From NCBI GenBank assembly GCA_028289405.1, contig JANQPP010000211.1:1-64000 (forward strand): a stretch of 64,000 nucleotides of DNA. Reading direction: 5' to 3'. The stretch is from Pirellulales bacterium. Lineage in GTDB: Bacteria > Planctomycetota > Planctomycetia > Pirellulales > JANQPP01. Every line of letters starts with the position of its first letter. Within the stretch, counting starts at the first letter, position 1. A program made the position numbers and the translations under genes. The notes under the pieces are model-generated. The model was not told where the DNA came from, searched no databases, and saw only the letters and a list, made by a program, of their open reading frames with translations. Positions 17,877-26,768 of the stretch are shown here, one piece after another.

Positions 17877-18338
17877 TTAACCGCGCCGCGATGCACGTTT
17901 TTGGCGACGTTTTCTCTGTTCGGAGTCAGTTTTTTCTGGGGGCGTCTCTCCGTCGAGCACACCGCGTAGCTCGCGCAATTCGTCCGGCGAAAACTTTTCG
18001 CCGCGCGCTAGCGCCAGCATCAGCGGAGCGGCCGTGCCGTCGCACAATTGCCGCGAGAGCAGGCTGAGCCTTGCGTGCAGAAACTCATCCTTGGAGAGCG
18101 CCGGATGAAACACATGCGCGAAACCGCCCCGGTCAACCGCTACACACCTCTTTTCGACGAGCCGATGGAGCAGCGTCTGGATCGTGGTATAGGCCCAGTC
18201 CCGGCCTTCGCTGGCACGGAGCCAGCCGTCGATTTGCCGGATCGTGCCGGCACCGTGCTCCCACAGCACTTTGAGCACGGAAAGTTCCGTTTCGCTGACT
18301 GCCTCCACGGCGGGCGCGTCATTTCGTTTCGCGTTCAT
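17877..18338 (-). CDS. blaI: BlaI/MecI-family transcriptional repressor
   Basis: A 153-residue winged-helix repressor: SETELSVLKVLWEHGAGTIR, then DWAYTTIQTLLHRLVEKRC, typical of BlaI/MecI/CopY. The C-terminal dimerisation region is present (LSLLSRQLCDGTAAPLML) and the protein ends with a basic tail. It should repress its own operon, including the M56 peptidase, until the peptidase inactivates it. ATG 18338 has AAGGAAGC upstream. Candidate operator palindromes lie about 25-70 bases before the start. Beta-lactam response is not implied, since no beta-lactamase or sensor domain is in the window. Confidence 0.9.
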   Translation of the reverse strand: MNAKRNDAPAVEAVSETELSVLKVLWEHGAGTIRQIDGWLRASEGRDWAYTTIQTLLHRLVEKRCVAVDRGGFAHVFHPALSKDEFLHARLSLLSRQLCDGTAAPLMLALARGEKFSPDELRELRGVLDGETPPEKTDSEQRKRRQKRASRRG

Positions 18339-18360
18339 TCAAGCTTCCTTTCCGACAATG

Positions 18361-18406
18361 CGTAGGAGGCATTCTACGACATCCAGTAGGAGAATGTCAA
18401 GACATT
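18361..18406. promoter_or_regulatory. Candidate BlaI operator array
   Basis: Upstream of the blaI-type gene are CGTAG (18361-18365), CTACG (18374-18378) and GTAG (18386-18389), forming two overlapping inverted repeats with eight-base spacers. They are followed by AATGTC-AA-GACATT (18393-18406), a perfect 6+2+6 palindrome. BlaI/MecI operators are TACA/TGTA-type dyads, so the CTAC/GTAG array or the GACA/TGTC palindrome could be the site. Autoregulation is inference. Confidence 0.5.
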
Positions 18407-18570
18407 AAAATCGTGATTTTTGTGTCTGGCTTGGGGAGGCTGGAGTTGCTGCCGACGTGCCGTTTGAGAAAAGTCACGTGGCGGATTAAGCTGCAGGGCA
18501 CCCTTTTGACCGTTTTCCATCCGATCCGCCAGCCATGCGCTGCTAGGTCTGGGAGCTACTTGAGTCCCCC

Positions 18571-20118
18571 ATGTCGATGACTTCTGCCAAATCGAGCCTG
18601 GTCTTGCTCCACGCGGACGATGACGTCGCCGTGGCGGCCCAAGGTCTCCAGCCAGGAGATAAGTTGGAAGCCGACAGCCGGCCAGTGCAGGCTCATGAGG
18701 CGGTCCCCTTTGGGCACAAAATCTCGCTGCGTGATCTCCGCGATGGGGAGCCAGTGCGCAAATATGGGCAGATCATCGGTTTCGCCACCTCGGACATCCC
18801 CGCCGGCAGTTGGGTCCACACGCATAACGTGCAGGCCGGCGAATTCGCGCGGGCATCAGAGGCGAGCCGTGAGGTACCGCCTGATCCGCCCCGTCTGGAG
18901 GGAAAAACCTTCGCGGGTTACCGCCGGGAGGATGGCCGTGCCGCCACGCGGAATTACATTGCCGTGATTTCCACGGTAAATTGCTCCGCCTCGGTCAGTA
19001 AATATGTTGCTCACAAGTTCGATGAGTCCGTGCTCCGCGAGTTTCCGCAGGTGGATGGCGTGATCGGACTCACACATCACGGCGGCTGTGGCATGCAGTT
19101 CGGCGGCGAAAACCATCGCATGCTCAATCGCGTGCTGGGAGGGTATGCCCGCCATCCCAACGTGGCTGGGTTCGTGCTCGTGGGACTCGGGTGCGAAACG
19201 GGCGCGATGGGGTTTTTGCTGCAGGATCAGGGGCTCGTGCAGCTTGGCGCGAAGCAGCCACAACCTCCACCGGTGGTCTCGATTCAGGACGCCGGCGGTA
19301 CACGGCAAGCCGTGGAAGCCGCGGCAGAGGAAGTGGCCCGCATGCTACCCAAGGTGAACGATGTTCGCCGCGAACCGATCCCCGCCAGTGAACTGATCCT
19401 CGGCACCGAATGCGGCGGTTCCGATGGCAATTCGGGTGTGACCGCCAACCCGGCGGTGGGTAGGGCCAGTGACTTGCTGGTGGCCTGCGGTGGCACGAGT
19501 ATCCTTTCGGAAATGTCAGAAATCTACGGCGCGGAGCAGTTGCTGGTCCGCCGTGCCCGCACGCCGCAAGTGGCGGAAAAGTTGCTAGAGCGGATCCGCT
19601 GGTGGGAATGGTACGCCGACATCTTCGGCGCGAAATTGGACAACAACCCGTCTCCGGGCAACAAGGAAGGAGGAATCACCACGATCTACGAAAAATCGCT
19701 CGGCGCCGTGATGAAAGGGGGCACGACAGCTCTGAACGCGGTGTATGAATACGCCGAGCCGGTCACCAGCAAGGGCTTCGTCGTGATGGATTCTCCTGGG
19801 TTTGATCCTCCCAGCGTGACTGGTATGGTCGCCGGCGGGGCGCATGTCGTGGTGTTCACCACGGGACGCGGAAGTTGTTTCGGCTGCAAACCGGTCCCCT
19901 CGATCAAGGTGGCCACGAATACTCCCCTCTTCGAACGTCTGCCGGACGACATGGACATCAACGCCGGCGTGATTTTGGAGGGACGCCCCATTGAGGAAGT
20001 TGGCGAAGAGATTTTCGAGGAAATTCTCGCGGTGGCGAGCGGGAAACAGACCAAGAGCGAACAACACGGCATTGGCGAGGAAGAATTCGTGCCTTGGAAT
20101 ATCGGTCCGATCTTGTAG
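18571..20118 (+). CDS. UxaA-family (altronate-type) sugar acid dehydratase
   Basis: A 515-residue single-chain UxaA/GarD-family dehydratase. The N-terminal SAF domain (about 1-105) includes GHKISLRDLRDGEPVRKYG. The catalytic part begins with GYRREDGRAATRNYIAV and contains STVNCSASV, GLTHHGGCGMQ, GTECGGSDGNSGVTANP and GRGSCFGCKPVPSIKVATN, which are conserved family motifs. The family removes water from hexonates or hexarates using Fe(II); D-altronate (hexuronate breakdown) is the best-known substrate, galactarate the alternative. No other hexuronate gene is adjacent, so the substrate is open. ATG 18571 is used; ATG 18577 is possible. Confidence 0.88.
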   Translation: MSMTSAKSSLVLLHADDDVAVAAQGLQPGDKLEADSRPVQAHEAVPFGHKISLRDLRDGEPVRKYGQIIGFATSDIPAGSWVHTHNVQAGEFARASEASREVPPDPPRLEGKTFAGYRREDGRAATRNYIAVISTVNCSASVSKYVAHKFDESVLREFPQVDGVIGLTHHGGCGMQFGGENHRMLNRVLGGYARHPNVAGFVLVGLGCETGAMGFLLQDQGLVQLGAKQPQPPPVVSIQDAGGTRQAVEAAAEEVARMLPKVNDVRREPIPASELILGTECGGSDGNSGVTANPAVGRASDLLVACGGTSILSEMSEIYGAEQLLVRRARTPQVAEKLLERIRWWEWYADIFGAKLDNNPSPGNKEGGITTIYEKSLGAVMKGGTTALNAVYEYAEPVTSKGFVVMDSPGFDPPSVTGMVAGGAHVVVFTTGRGSCFGCKPVPSIKVATNTPLFERLPDDMDINAGVILEGRPIEEVGEEIFEEILAVASGKQTKSEQHGIGEEEFVPWNIGPIL

Positions 20119-20133
20119 GCTTCGGCTTCGCGA

Positions 20134-21357
20134 TCAGCCGCGCAGGATATTCACGGGCGTAAAATCGCCGAGGATCGCGCGGCTCGGCCAGCCCAGCCAA
20201 TTTTCTAGCAGCGCCGCGTAGACTTGACGGAAATCGGTATGGTGCCGCAGGTCGCCGTCCTGCAGGTCGGTCAAACTGGGATGCTCGCCATGCAGTCCCG
20301 CTTGGACCTTCGAGCCCACCAAGAACATCGGCGCGGCCGCACCGTGATCCGTCCCCTCGCTGGCGTTTTCCTCCACGCGACGACCGAATTCGCTGAAAGC
20401 GGCGACGAGCACGCGGTCCCCATGACCTCGATGCGCGACATCCTGCAGAAACGCCGAGACAGCGCCGCTGAATTGACCTAATAGCGCGGTGTGCGCGTCC
20501 GCCTGTTGGGAATGCGTGTCGAAACCATCGAGTTCGGTGTAATAAATCCGCGTCTTGAGTCCGGCGTCGATAAGTTGAGCCACCGTCCGCAAATGCTCCG
20601 CCAGCCGGTTCTCGGCATAATCGACCGACGTTTTCGTGCCTGTTTTGGCGATTTCCATGCGATCGCTCGTTTGCAGGGCGGCATGCGTGCTGCTTTGGAT
20701 GAAACCGAGTAGGCTGTCCGATTCACGCTCCTTTTCCGAGAGCCGCGCGATGGTAGCTCGCAGCGACGCGTTTCCTGCATCATGCAAGCGAAATCGATCC
20801 AACGATTCGATCGACGGCGTGCGGACCTGTTCAGCAGCCAAGGCGAGCGGCTGCTTGCCCCCTCCCAAATGCAAGGTGGGCGTGTCACGACGCGCCAGGT
20901 CTTGGGAAGCATCGAGGAACCTACCCAGCCAGCCAGTGGCGCGGGGACTCCCTTTGCGCTGGCAGGTGTGCCAGATATCCATCGATTCAAAGTGCGAACG
21001 GTTGGGGTTCGGATAACCCACGCCTTGCACGATCGCCAACTGCCCCGCTTCGAGCAGATCCGCCATGCCGCGCATGGCCGGGTGCAATCCCGTCTCCGAG
21101 TTAATTTTCCGGACCGTATCGCCGGAGAGAGCCAACGTGGGACGGCTGCGGTGATACGCTTCATCGGCGAAGGGGACCACGGTGTTCAGTCCATCGTTGC
21201 CGCCGGTGAGCTGCACGATGACTAAGATGGTTTCATCGACGGAGTCTGATTCAGCGGCCGCCGCTTCCATCAGGAAGGACGGCGCCATGCCTGCCAGCGA
21301 GACGACCGCCGCGGAGCCGGTAGCGGCTTCCAAGAATTCACGTCGAGTGGTCCGCAT
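20134..21357 (-). CDS. DUF1501 Tat-exported protein
   Basis: A 407-residue DUF1501 protein. A twin-arginine signal (TTRREFLEAATGSAAVV) directs folded export. The body carries the family features QLTGGNDGLNTVVPF near the start, GFDTHSQQ in the middle and FSEFGRRVEENASEGTDHG later, resembling the metal site of sulfatase/alkaline-phosphatase-like folds. Function is unestablished; the family nearly always pairs with DUF1800, as here. GGAGGG precedes the ATG. It lies 26 bases after the DUF1800 gene in the same direction and converges on the uxaA-type gene 15 bases away. Confidence 0.92.
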   Translation of the reverse strand: MRTTRREFLEAATGSAAVVSLAGMAPSFLMEAAAAESDSVDETILVIVQLTGGNDGLNTVVPFADEAYHRSRPTLALSGDTVRKINSETGLHPAMRGMADLLEAGQLAIVQGVGYPNPNRSHFESMDIWHTCQRKGSPRATGWLGRFLDASQDLARRDTPTLHLGGGKQPLALAAEQVRTPSIESLDRFRLHDAGNASLRATIARLSEKERESDSLLGFIQSSTHAALQTSDRMEIAKTGTKTSVDYAENRLAEHLRTVAQLIDAGLKTRIYYTELDGFDTHSQQADAHTALLGQFSGAVSAFLQDVAHRGHGDRVLVAAFSEFGRRVEENASEGTDHGAAAPMFLVGSKVQAGLHGEHPSLTDLQDGDLRHHTDFRQVYAALLENWLGWPSRAILGDFTPVNILRG

Positions 21358-21383
21358 GAGGTCAGCCCTCCATCCCCTAAAAT

Positions 21384-22751
21384 TTATGCCAAATGAAATT
21401 CCGGCAACGTGCTTAAAGCGTGAATGACGTTTGCGATGCGGCCGCTTTGGTCTCCTGAGCCTCGATCGATGAGCCCCACCAGTTGCTTACGAGCATCACC
21501 TGGGATCGGCACGGCAAGTAGCAGATCCTCCAGTTTGGCGACGACTGCTTCACCCGTCGTGGCGCCCGAGCCCTCGAAGTAGGTCGCCAAATCACCTCCG
21601 CCGAAGCGGGTCTTTTCGTCCCGCACCAGGCGGCCCACCACATTGGCACGGCCCAACAGCGTGGAGGAATTGATCCACGCGCGGCCACCGTCCCAGCCCT
21701 TCACGTTCGGTGGATAAAACAAACCTTGCCCCAAGTGCACGAGCTCCTCGGCCAATTGCACCGTGTTGGTGGAGCCTTCTAGAGCCCGCAGCAGCCCCAC
21801 GGCCATTTCCACGGGCGAGCGCACCTTGCGGCCTATACAGTGTTCCCAGAAGAACAAATTGCTGGAGAGCATACGTCCGATGACGTGCCCCACGTTCCAA
21901 TCATGTTCGCGCAACTCCACCGCCAGCGGTTCGATCAATTCGGGCGAAGGCGTCGGTTCGTCGAACAGGAAATACTGGATGAGCTTGCCTACGATGAAAC
22001 GTGAAGCTTCCGGCTGGGCGAGCACCACATCCACCGCGTCAGCATCGGGAAATGTCCCGGTCGTGCCGAGAATGTTCTTCTCTCCCGTGTCGTGCTGATA
22101 GCGGTTGAAGCGGAATTTTCCCCGCCGAATTTCCCAGCCCGTGAAACAGCGGGCCAATTCTTGGACGTCCCGCTCGCTGTAATGCCCTTCGCCGAGGCAA
22201 AACAGTTCCATCAATTCGCGGGCAAAATTCTCGTTGGGGTGGGACTTGCGGTTGGTGGCCGAATCTAGATAGATCAGCATGGCCGGATCCCGCGCGACCT
22301 GGTGCGTCAGCGCCGCGAAGTTACCCATCGCATATCGCCGCAGCAGTTGGTTTTGGCGGTACATGGCCCGCGCGTCCTCGACCTTCTCCGCGCTCGTGGC
22401 GAAATGGCCATGCCAAAAGAGCGTGGTCTTTTCCAAAAGCGGATGAGGAGTCCGCAGCATCGAGCGCAGCCACCAGGCGGCCAGTTGTCGTGCATTTCCT
22501 CCCGCCAACAAGGTTTCGGCCAGGCTCTCGCTTTCTGTTTGGAAAGATGTGGACGTCGCTCCGCCGCGCAACAGGCGATCTACCGTGTCCGCCGGGCTCT
22601 CCTCCGCTGCTGCCTCTAGTTCGGACGTTTCGGCCGAGAAACCTGCCCGACGGTACAAATGCGCCGCTAGCGAGACATCCCACGCTTGGTGATCGTTCGG
22701 CTCAAACCGGCTCCAAGCCCAATCGGAATCCACGTTTGATATTCTGTTCAT
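21384..22751 (-). CDS. DUF1800 protein
   Basis: A 455-residue DUF1800 protein. Typical segments are AAHLYRRAGFSAETSELEAA at the N-terminus, MLRTPHPLLEKTTLFWHGHF with the conserved FWHGHF, then YLDSATNRKSHPNENFAREL and MELFCLGEGHYSERDVQE. The function of the family is unknown; it is abundant in planctomycetes and tied to DUF1501. No signal peptide is evident. It is part of a minus-strand run with the DUF1501 gene (26 bases downstream) and a secreted protein gene (53 bases upstream). Confidence 0.92.
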   Translation of the reverse strand: MNRISNVDSDWAWSRFEPNDHQAWDVSLAAHLYRRAGFSAETSELEAAAEESPADTVDRLLRGGATSTSFQTESESLAETLLAGGNARQLAAWWLRSMLRTPHPLLEKTTLFWHGHFATSAEKVEDARAMYRQNQLLRRYAMGNFAALTHQVARDPAMLIYLDSATNRKSHPNENFARELMELFCLGEGHYSERDVQELARCFTGWEIRRGKFRFNRYQHDTGEKNILGTTGTFPDADAVDVVLAQPEASRFIVGKLIQYFLFDEPTPSPELIEPLAVELREHDWNVGHVIGRMLSSNLFFWEHCIGRKVRSPVEMAVGLLRALEGSTNTVQLAEELVHLGQGLFYPPNVKGWDGGRAWINSSTLLGRANVVGRLVRDEKTRFGGGDLATYFEGSGATTGEAVVAKLEDLLLAVPIPGDARKQLVGLIDRGSGDQSGRIANVIHALSTLPEFHLA

Positions 22752-22804
22752 GGCGAACTCGATCTGTCACAACGAACTTCGCGCGGGCTAGTTGCCGAAG
22801 GAAT

Positions 22805-24571
22805 TCACGGGCCGGATACCAAGTTCACGTCCAATGACAGGCGGAGCGAGGTCGAGTCGGTGTGAAGTTCCAAGTCTGCATCGTGCAGCATCTCCAAGAG
22901 CGTCAGCAAGATGCCGATCTGTTTCTCCGCTTCTTCTTGGGAGTGTCCCTCCTCCAGCATGTTCTGCGCTACGAGGTGACGGCGATTGTCCTCCAGGATA
23001 TCACGCAGCACCTGGAAATTGGCCGCTGCTTGGGTATTCGTCTCCTTGCTCGCGTCACCCGCCGCTGGCAACAAGAGACCTTGAGCCAACTTATGGGCCA
23101 AGTCCCGCGAGCTGGAAACGATCCAGCGGTTACTCAAGAAGGCGACCGTGGGAGAAAAATTGTATTGGATCGGCGCCTGCTGGGGATCGCCGTCGAAGCC
23201 GGACAGATAACCCGCCGTCACCAGTTGCAGATCTCCTTCCCGCTCCATGTCCAAATCGAGTTGCGGCTGCCCGTTCATGGCACCGATCACGTTCAAGAAG
23301 CCCACGAGACTTTGGAAAATTCGCCGCAACTCCGGCCGCATCACGTCCGGTTCCTTGAGCGTAAACGCCAAGGCGAAGGCCGGTAGCTTGATGGCCGGTT
23401 GCGGGCGGTCCTCGGCGAACTTCTGCTGGGCCACCACGAGTTGCACCTGCGGTTCGACCGCTCCCAAAATGTCCTCGCCGAAATCCTTTCCCGAAAAGAA
23501 GGTCGACAGCGTGCTATCCGCCTGAGCCAGCCCATCGTTGACCCCTTCATCGAACAGATCCCCGGCCATCAGCCACATCTGGGCAATGTTGCGGTAGGCA
23601 CTCAGCGAAAAGACCGCGTCCTCAACCGCCAGCAGTTCTGGCGCGGCCCCTTCGCTCTGGGGCCCGAAAAAATGTTCGCGGGCTTCCGACACCCAATCCG
23701 ACTCATGCGGCGTGGCCAATTCCAGCCGGGCTTGCCGCTGGTCGAGTCGCAAGCGGGCCGTGGCATGCGGCGTCTTGTGCAGATTGCTCAGGATGCCTCC
23801 CAGCAGCAACTCCGCGAAAAAATTGTCCGTCTTCTCGCCCGACATGAGTGGCTTCGCGACGCCGGCGGAGCGCAAGGCGGCAATGTCCACATAGACCCAA
23901 GCGGTCGCCGTTCCCGGCGCGTGATTACGCGGAGTCAGGAACGATTCTCTGGCGGCGAGCGAGGGTCCGCCTTCGTCCAAGAAACGATCGATAATAGCCT
24001 TGCCTAGCTTGGGCTTGTTGGTCACCAGCAGCCACTTTCCAAAAATGGCAACCTTCGCCTCTCCTAGGGCATACGCCTGGAAGCCGCGATATTCCGCCGT
24101 GTCTACCGGATCGGGATTGCCCTTACCTCGGGCATCTTGCCGCGCGAGTTCGACTAGCGTGGAAACCGCCCGCGGCGCGAAGGTTTCGTCCTGGCTGGCG
24201 GCCAACACGACGAGCCCCTCGGACTCCGCGTCCAAGCCGATGTAGAGACCTTCGCCTGCGATCGCGGAGAGCATCTCCGGCCACTGGGCATCCAGTTTGG
24301 CCTCTACCACGGCCAGCACTGCCCGAAATTGCAGATATTCCTTCCCGCGAAGCGCTTCGGCGACTCCTTCCAACGACTCCACCCGGCTCCGCAGGGGATG
24401 GTTCAGCACGAGGCCCACCACTTCGCGCGGCCGGGGAATCTCCGCGTAAAGCACCGTGGAGGCCGGGAACAGTCGCGCCGCCGCTGATTCGTCACCAAAA
24501 GCGGAACGGGCGGACAAGGGTCCAACACAACAGATCGCGAGAATCGCGAGCAGAAGCGTACGGTAGAGCAT
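22805..24571 (-). CDS. Secreted protein of unknown function, DUF3352-like
   Basis: A 588-residue exported protein. The signal peptide is MLYRTLLLAILAICCVG, probably cleaved near ARSAFG. The mature N-terminus, AARLFPASTVLYAEIPRP, and later FGKWLLVTNKPKLGKAIID and VAFLSNRWIVSSSRDLAHKL resemble planctomycete DUF3352-like proteins, which are predicted periplasmic beta-rich proteins without known activity. No catalytic motif is visible. It is the first gene of a likely minus-strand operon with DUF1800 and DUF1501. I am sure it is a gene, not of the family name. Confidence 0.8.
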   Translation of the reverse strand: MLYRTLLLAILAICCVGPLSARSAFGDESAAARLFPASTVLYAEIPRPREVVGLVLNHPLRSRVESLEGVAEALRGKEYLQFRAVLAVVEAKLDAQWPEMLSAIAGEGLYIGLDAESEGLVVLAASQDETFAPRAVSTLVELARQDARGKGNPDPVDTAEYRGFQAYALGEAKVAIFGKWLLVTNKPKLGKAIIDRFLDEGGPSLAARESFLTPRNHAPGTATAWVYVDIAALRSAGVAKPLMSGEKTDNFFAELLLGGILSNLHKTPHATARLRLDQRQARLELATPHESDWVSEAREHFFGPQSEGAAPELLAVEDAVFSLSAYRNIAQMWLMAGDLFDEGVNDGLAQADSTLSTFFSGKDFGEDILGAVEPQVQLVVAQQKFAEDRPQPAIKLPAFALAFTLKEPDVMRPELRRIFQSLVGFLNVIGAMNGQPQLDLDMEREGDLQLVTAGYLSGFDGDPQQAPIQYNFSPTVAFLSNRWIVSSSRDLAHKLAQGLLLPAAGDASKETNTQAAANFQVLRDILEDNRRHLVAQNMLEEGHSQEEAEKQIGILLTLLEMLHDADLELHTDSTSLRLSLDVNLVSGP

Positions 24572-24695
24572 GGCAGGTCCACCTGGGATGTGAATCGTTT
24601 ACCGAGCCGTTCATTCGAACGTACCCGGTGGCCGCGCGGCAAGTTTCAAGGAATTCACGGCCACTTCGTGTGATTCGTCATCCGCGTTGGAATCT

Positions 24696-25784
24696 TTAAT
24701 ACGCGTCTCCCGGAATGACCTCGCCGCCTTCGCGAGTTAAAAGTCCGCTTAATATGGTCAGGTCCATATCTTCCCTTAAAAGTCGCACCGATCCATCGCA
24801 AAAAGCCACTTGCGCGCCACCAGGATGGAATCCGAAGAGTCCGCCTGAATTGATTGAGTTGATTTTTGTTAGGGCCAATTCCACGGTAGGGCTCGCCTGG
24901 ACAGCCCACCTACCAGGAAAGATGGTACCATGCGGGTAAGGAATTGGAACGTCAGGAATGTCCCTCGCATTCAAAGGGATTGGAAGCCATGTGTCTGGAT
25001 TACCTGCCTGTTCGACAAGGAGTATAGTGCTAGAGAGCCCATCAATAACGTCTGATAATGGAGCGATTCTTTGGGGAGGGAATGGCGTAACTGCGACACA
25101 AGAAACCCATGCGCCAAATGGACCAAACGGCGGATATTCGTCATACTCACGATCGCCCTGATTATTTGATTTCGCCACCGCTATTCCGTAGCCTGGGTTG
25201 GCAGAGTAATCAGAGATGGCGGCCGACAATTCCGTGTTAACCACAATCGTATGACGATTTTCAAAAATAGTGGGAACACCGGGGATCACGTGCCTGCTTC
25301 CAAGTTGCTCCAGCGGCCCTTCGCTACGATAGCGTGAGCCAAAATAAGTCCGAGATTGTTTTTGAAATACTACTCGTTCCGACCAACTCCCAGTGGGCGT
25401 GGAGGGACATGAAAAGAAATCTAACACTTGGCGAATAGCCGTTTGATTTCGGTGATCCCATACCTCTTTGCGATAATCCAACATATCGAACAACGGTTGC
25501 TGCTCGAGATAGGGGAGAACAATACCCCGCCAAGAATGGCCGGCATGTACAATTGCTTGGCCTTTTGGCGCGTGAGCCGAAGTTATAAGAGGCGGCAGCG
25601 TGCCATGCTGATCATGGTGCTGAATCACAGCCAAGGTAAGCTGCTTGAGATTGTTCGTGCATTGCAGTCTGCGGGCAGTTTCCCGCGCGGCCAGCACGGC
25701 CATCAGCAGCAACGCCACGAGTACACCGATGATGGCGATCACGACGAGAAGTTCCACCAGCGAAAACCCCTTAGCTCGGCGCAT
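24696..25784 (-). CDS. DUF1559 type II pseudopilin-like protein
   Basis: A 362-residue planctomycete pseudopilin. The prepilin cleavage and methylation signal is GFSLVELLVVIAIIGVLVAL, with the G/F cut site and Glu+5, followed by RRLQCTNNLKQL. The C-terminus ends with the H-X9-DG motif (FHPGGAQVAFCDGSVRLL) that marks DUF1559. These proteins form very large families in planctomycetes and may assemble pilus- or secretion-like fibres after processing by a prepilin peptidase. ATG 25784 was chosen for GGAGGA seven bases upstream; an in-frame TTG 15 bases earlier is part of that site. By eye its base composition is less GC-rich than its neighbours. Confidence 0.93.
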   Translation of the reverse strand: MRRAKGFSLVELLVVIAIIGVLVALLLMAVLAARETARRLQCTNNLKQLTLAVIQHHDQHGTLPPLITSAHAPKGQAIVHAGHSWRGIVLPYLEQQPLFDMLDYRKEVWDHRNQTAIRQVLDFFSCPSTPTGSWSERVVFQKQSRTYFGSRYRSEGPLEQLGSRHVIPGVPTIFENRHTIVVNTELSAAISDYSANPGYGIAVAKSNNQGDREYDEYPPFGPFGAWVSCVAVTPFPPQRIAPLSDVIDGLSSTILLVEQAGNPDTWLPIPLNARDIPDVPIPYPHGTIFPGRWAVQASPTVELALTKINSINSGGLFGFHPGGAQVAFCDGSVRLLREDMDLTILSGLLTREGGEVIPGDAY

Positions 25785-25978
25785 CGCGCATTCCTCCAAT
25801 CAAATCGCCCCTGATCATCGCTCATTGTGACAAACACAAGACGGAAAAGCGAGAACTTGTGCAGATTGTCCGTTCGGTTCGATGGACGGGGCTTGAGGGC
25901 GGCAAGACCAGGATGGTGCCCGGTCACGGAGGAGAACGCGGAAGTTGAATCGCTTTGTGTGTGAGCGCTGCCGCTCGG

Positions 25979-26587
25979 TCACGCCAGTTCGGCGAAATTC
26001 TTTAGGATTCGCAGGCCGTTGGCCTGGCTCTTTTCGGGGTGGAATTGTGTAGCGTAGACGTTGTCCCGCCAGACCGCCGAGCAAAAGCGCGGGCCGTACT
26101 CGGTTTCCGCCGCGATGATTCCTGGATCTTCGGGAACCACATAATAGGAATGAACGAAGTAGCAGAAGGGGGTCGCGGGCAGTCCCTGGAAGATGGGTGC
26201 CTCGTGCGGAAATAGCAATTGGTTCCAGCCCATGTGCGGCACCTTCCGCTCGGGCGCGACCTCGAACCGCACCACTTTTCCGGGGAAGATGCCGAGCCCG
26301 CGATATTCGCCCCCTTCAAAGCTGACCTCGAACAAGAGTTGCAGGCCCAAACAGATCCCCAAGAAGGGCTTGCCGGAATCGATCGCCTCGCGAATCGGGC
26401 CCACGAGTTCCCGTGATTCGAGCGCCTGCATGGCATCGCGAAAGGCCCCCACGCCGGGGAGCACGACCTTGGAGGCAGCGGCCAACACGCTCGCATCATC
26501 CGTGACGACCGCGTCATGCCCCACCTTTTGAAACCCCTTTTGCACGCTGCGTAGGTTTCCCATTTGGTAGTCGATAATCGCGATCAT
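25979..26587 (-). CDS. hisH: Imidazole glycerol phosphate synthase, glutaminase subunit HisH
   Basis: A 202-residue class I glutamine amidotransferase. HisH hydrolyses glutamine and passes ammonia to HisF to make imidazole glycerol phosphate and AICAR in histidine synthesis. The N-terminus IAIIDYQMGNLRSV and the nucleophile region GKPFLGICLGLQLL (Cys79) are diagnostic; His183 and Glu185 in QFHPEKS complete the triad. HVHSYY-like segment FVHSYYVVPED is also present. No hisF or hisA is adjacent, so the pathway genes are dispersed. It is divergent from the hydrolase gene. Confidence 0.96.
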   Translation of the reverse strand: MIAIIDYQMGNLRSVQKGFQKVGHDAVVTDDASVLAAASKVVLPGVGAFRDAMQALESRELVGPIREAIDSGKPFLGICLGLQLLFEVSFEGGEYRGLGIFPGKVVRFEVAPERKVPHMGWNQLLFPHEAPIFQGLPATPFCYFVHSYYVVPEDPGIIAAETEYGPRFCSAVWRDNVYATQFHPEKSQANGLRILKNFAELA

Positions 26588-26768
26588 GGAAGTTTTCTCG
26601 TGCGTGTGCGAAAGTCACCTGGGTTTCTGCTACAAACAGAGGCGCGGACGGGGCGTAGGGTTCATCCCACCCGGGGACAGCATCTTCTCAAAAGCGAGTG
26701 AACCTGAAAAGTCGTCCCATCTCCACCGGCATCCACATCCTTTTCACCCCATCCATGAGCCGACATTC

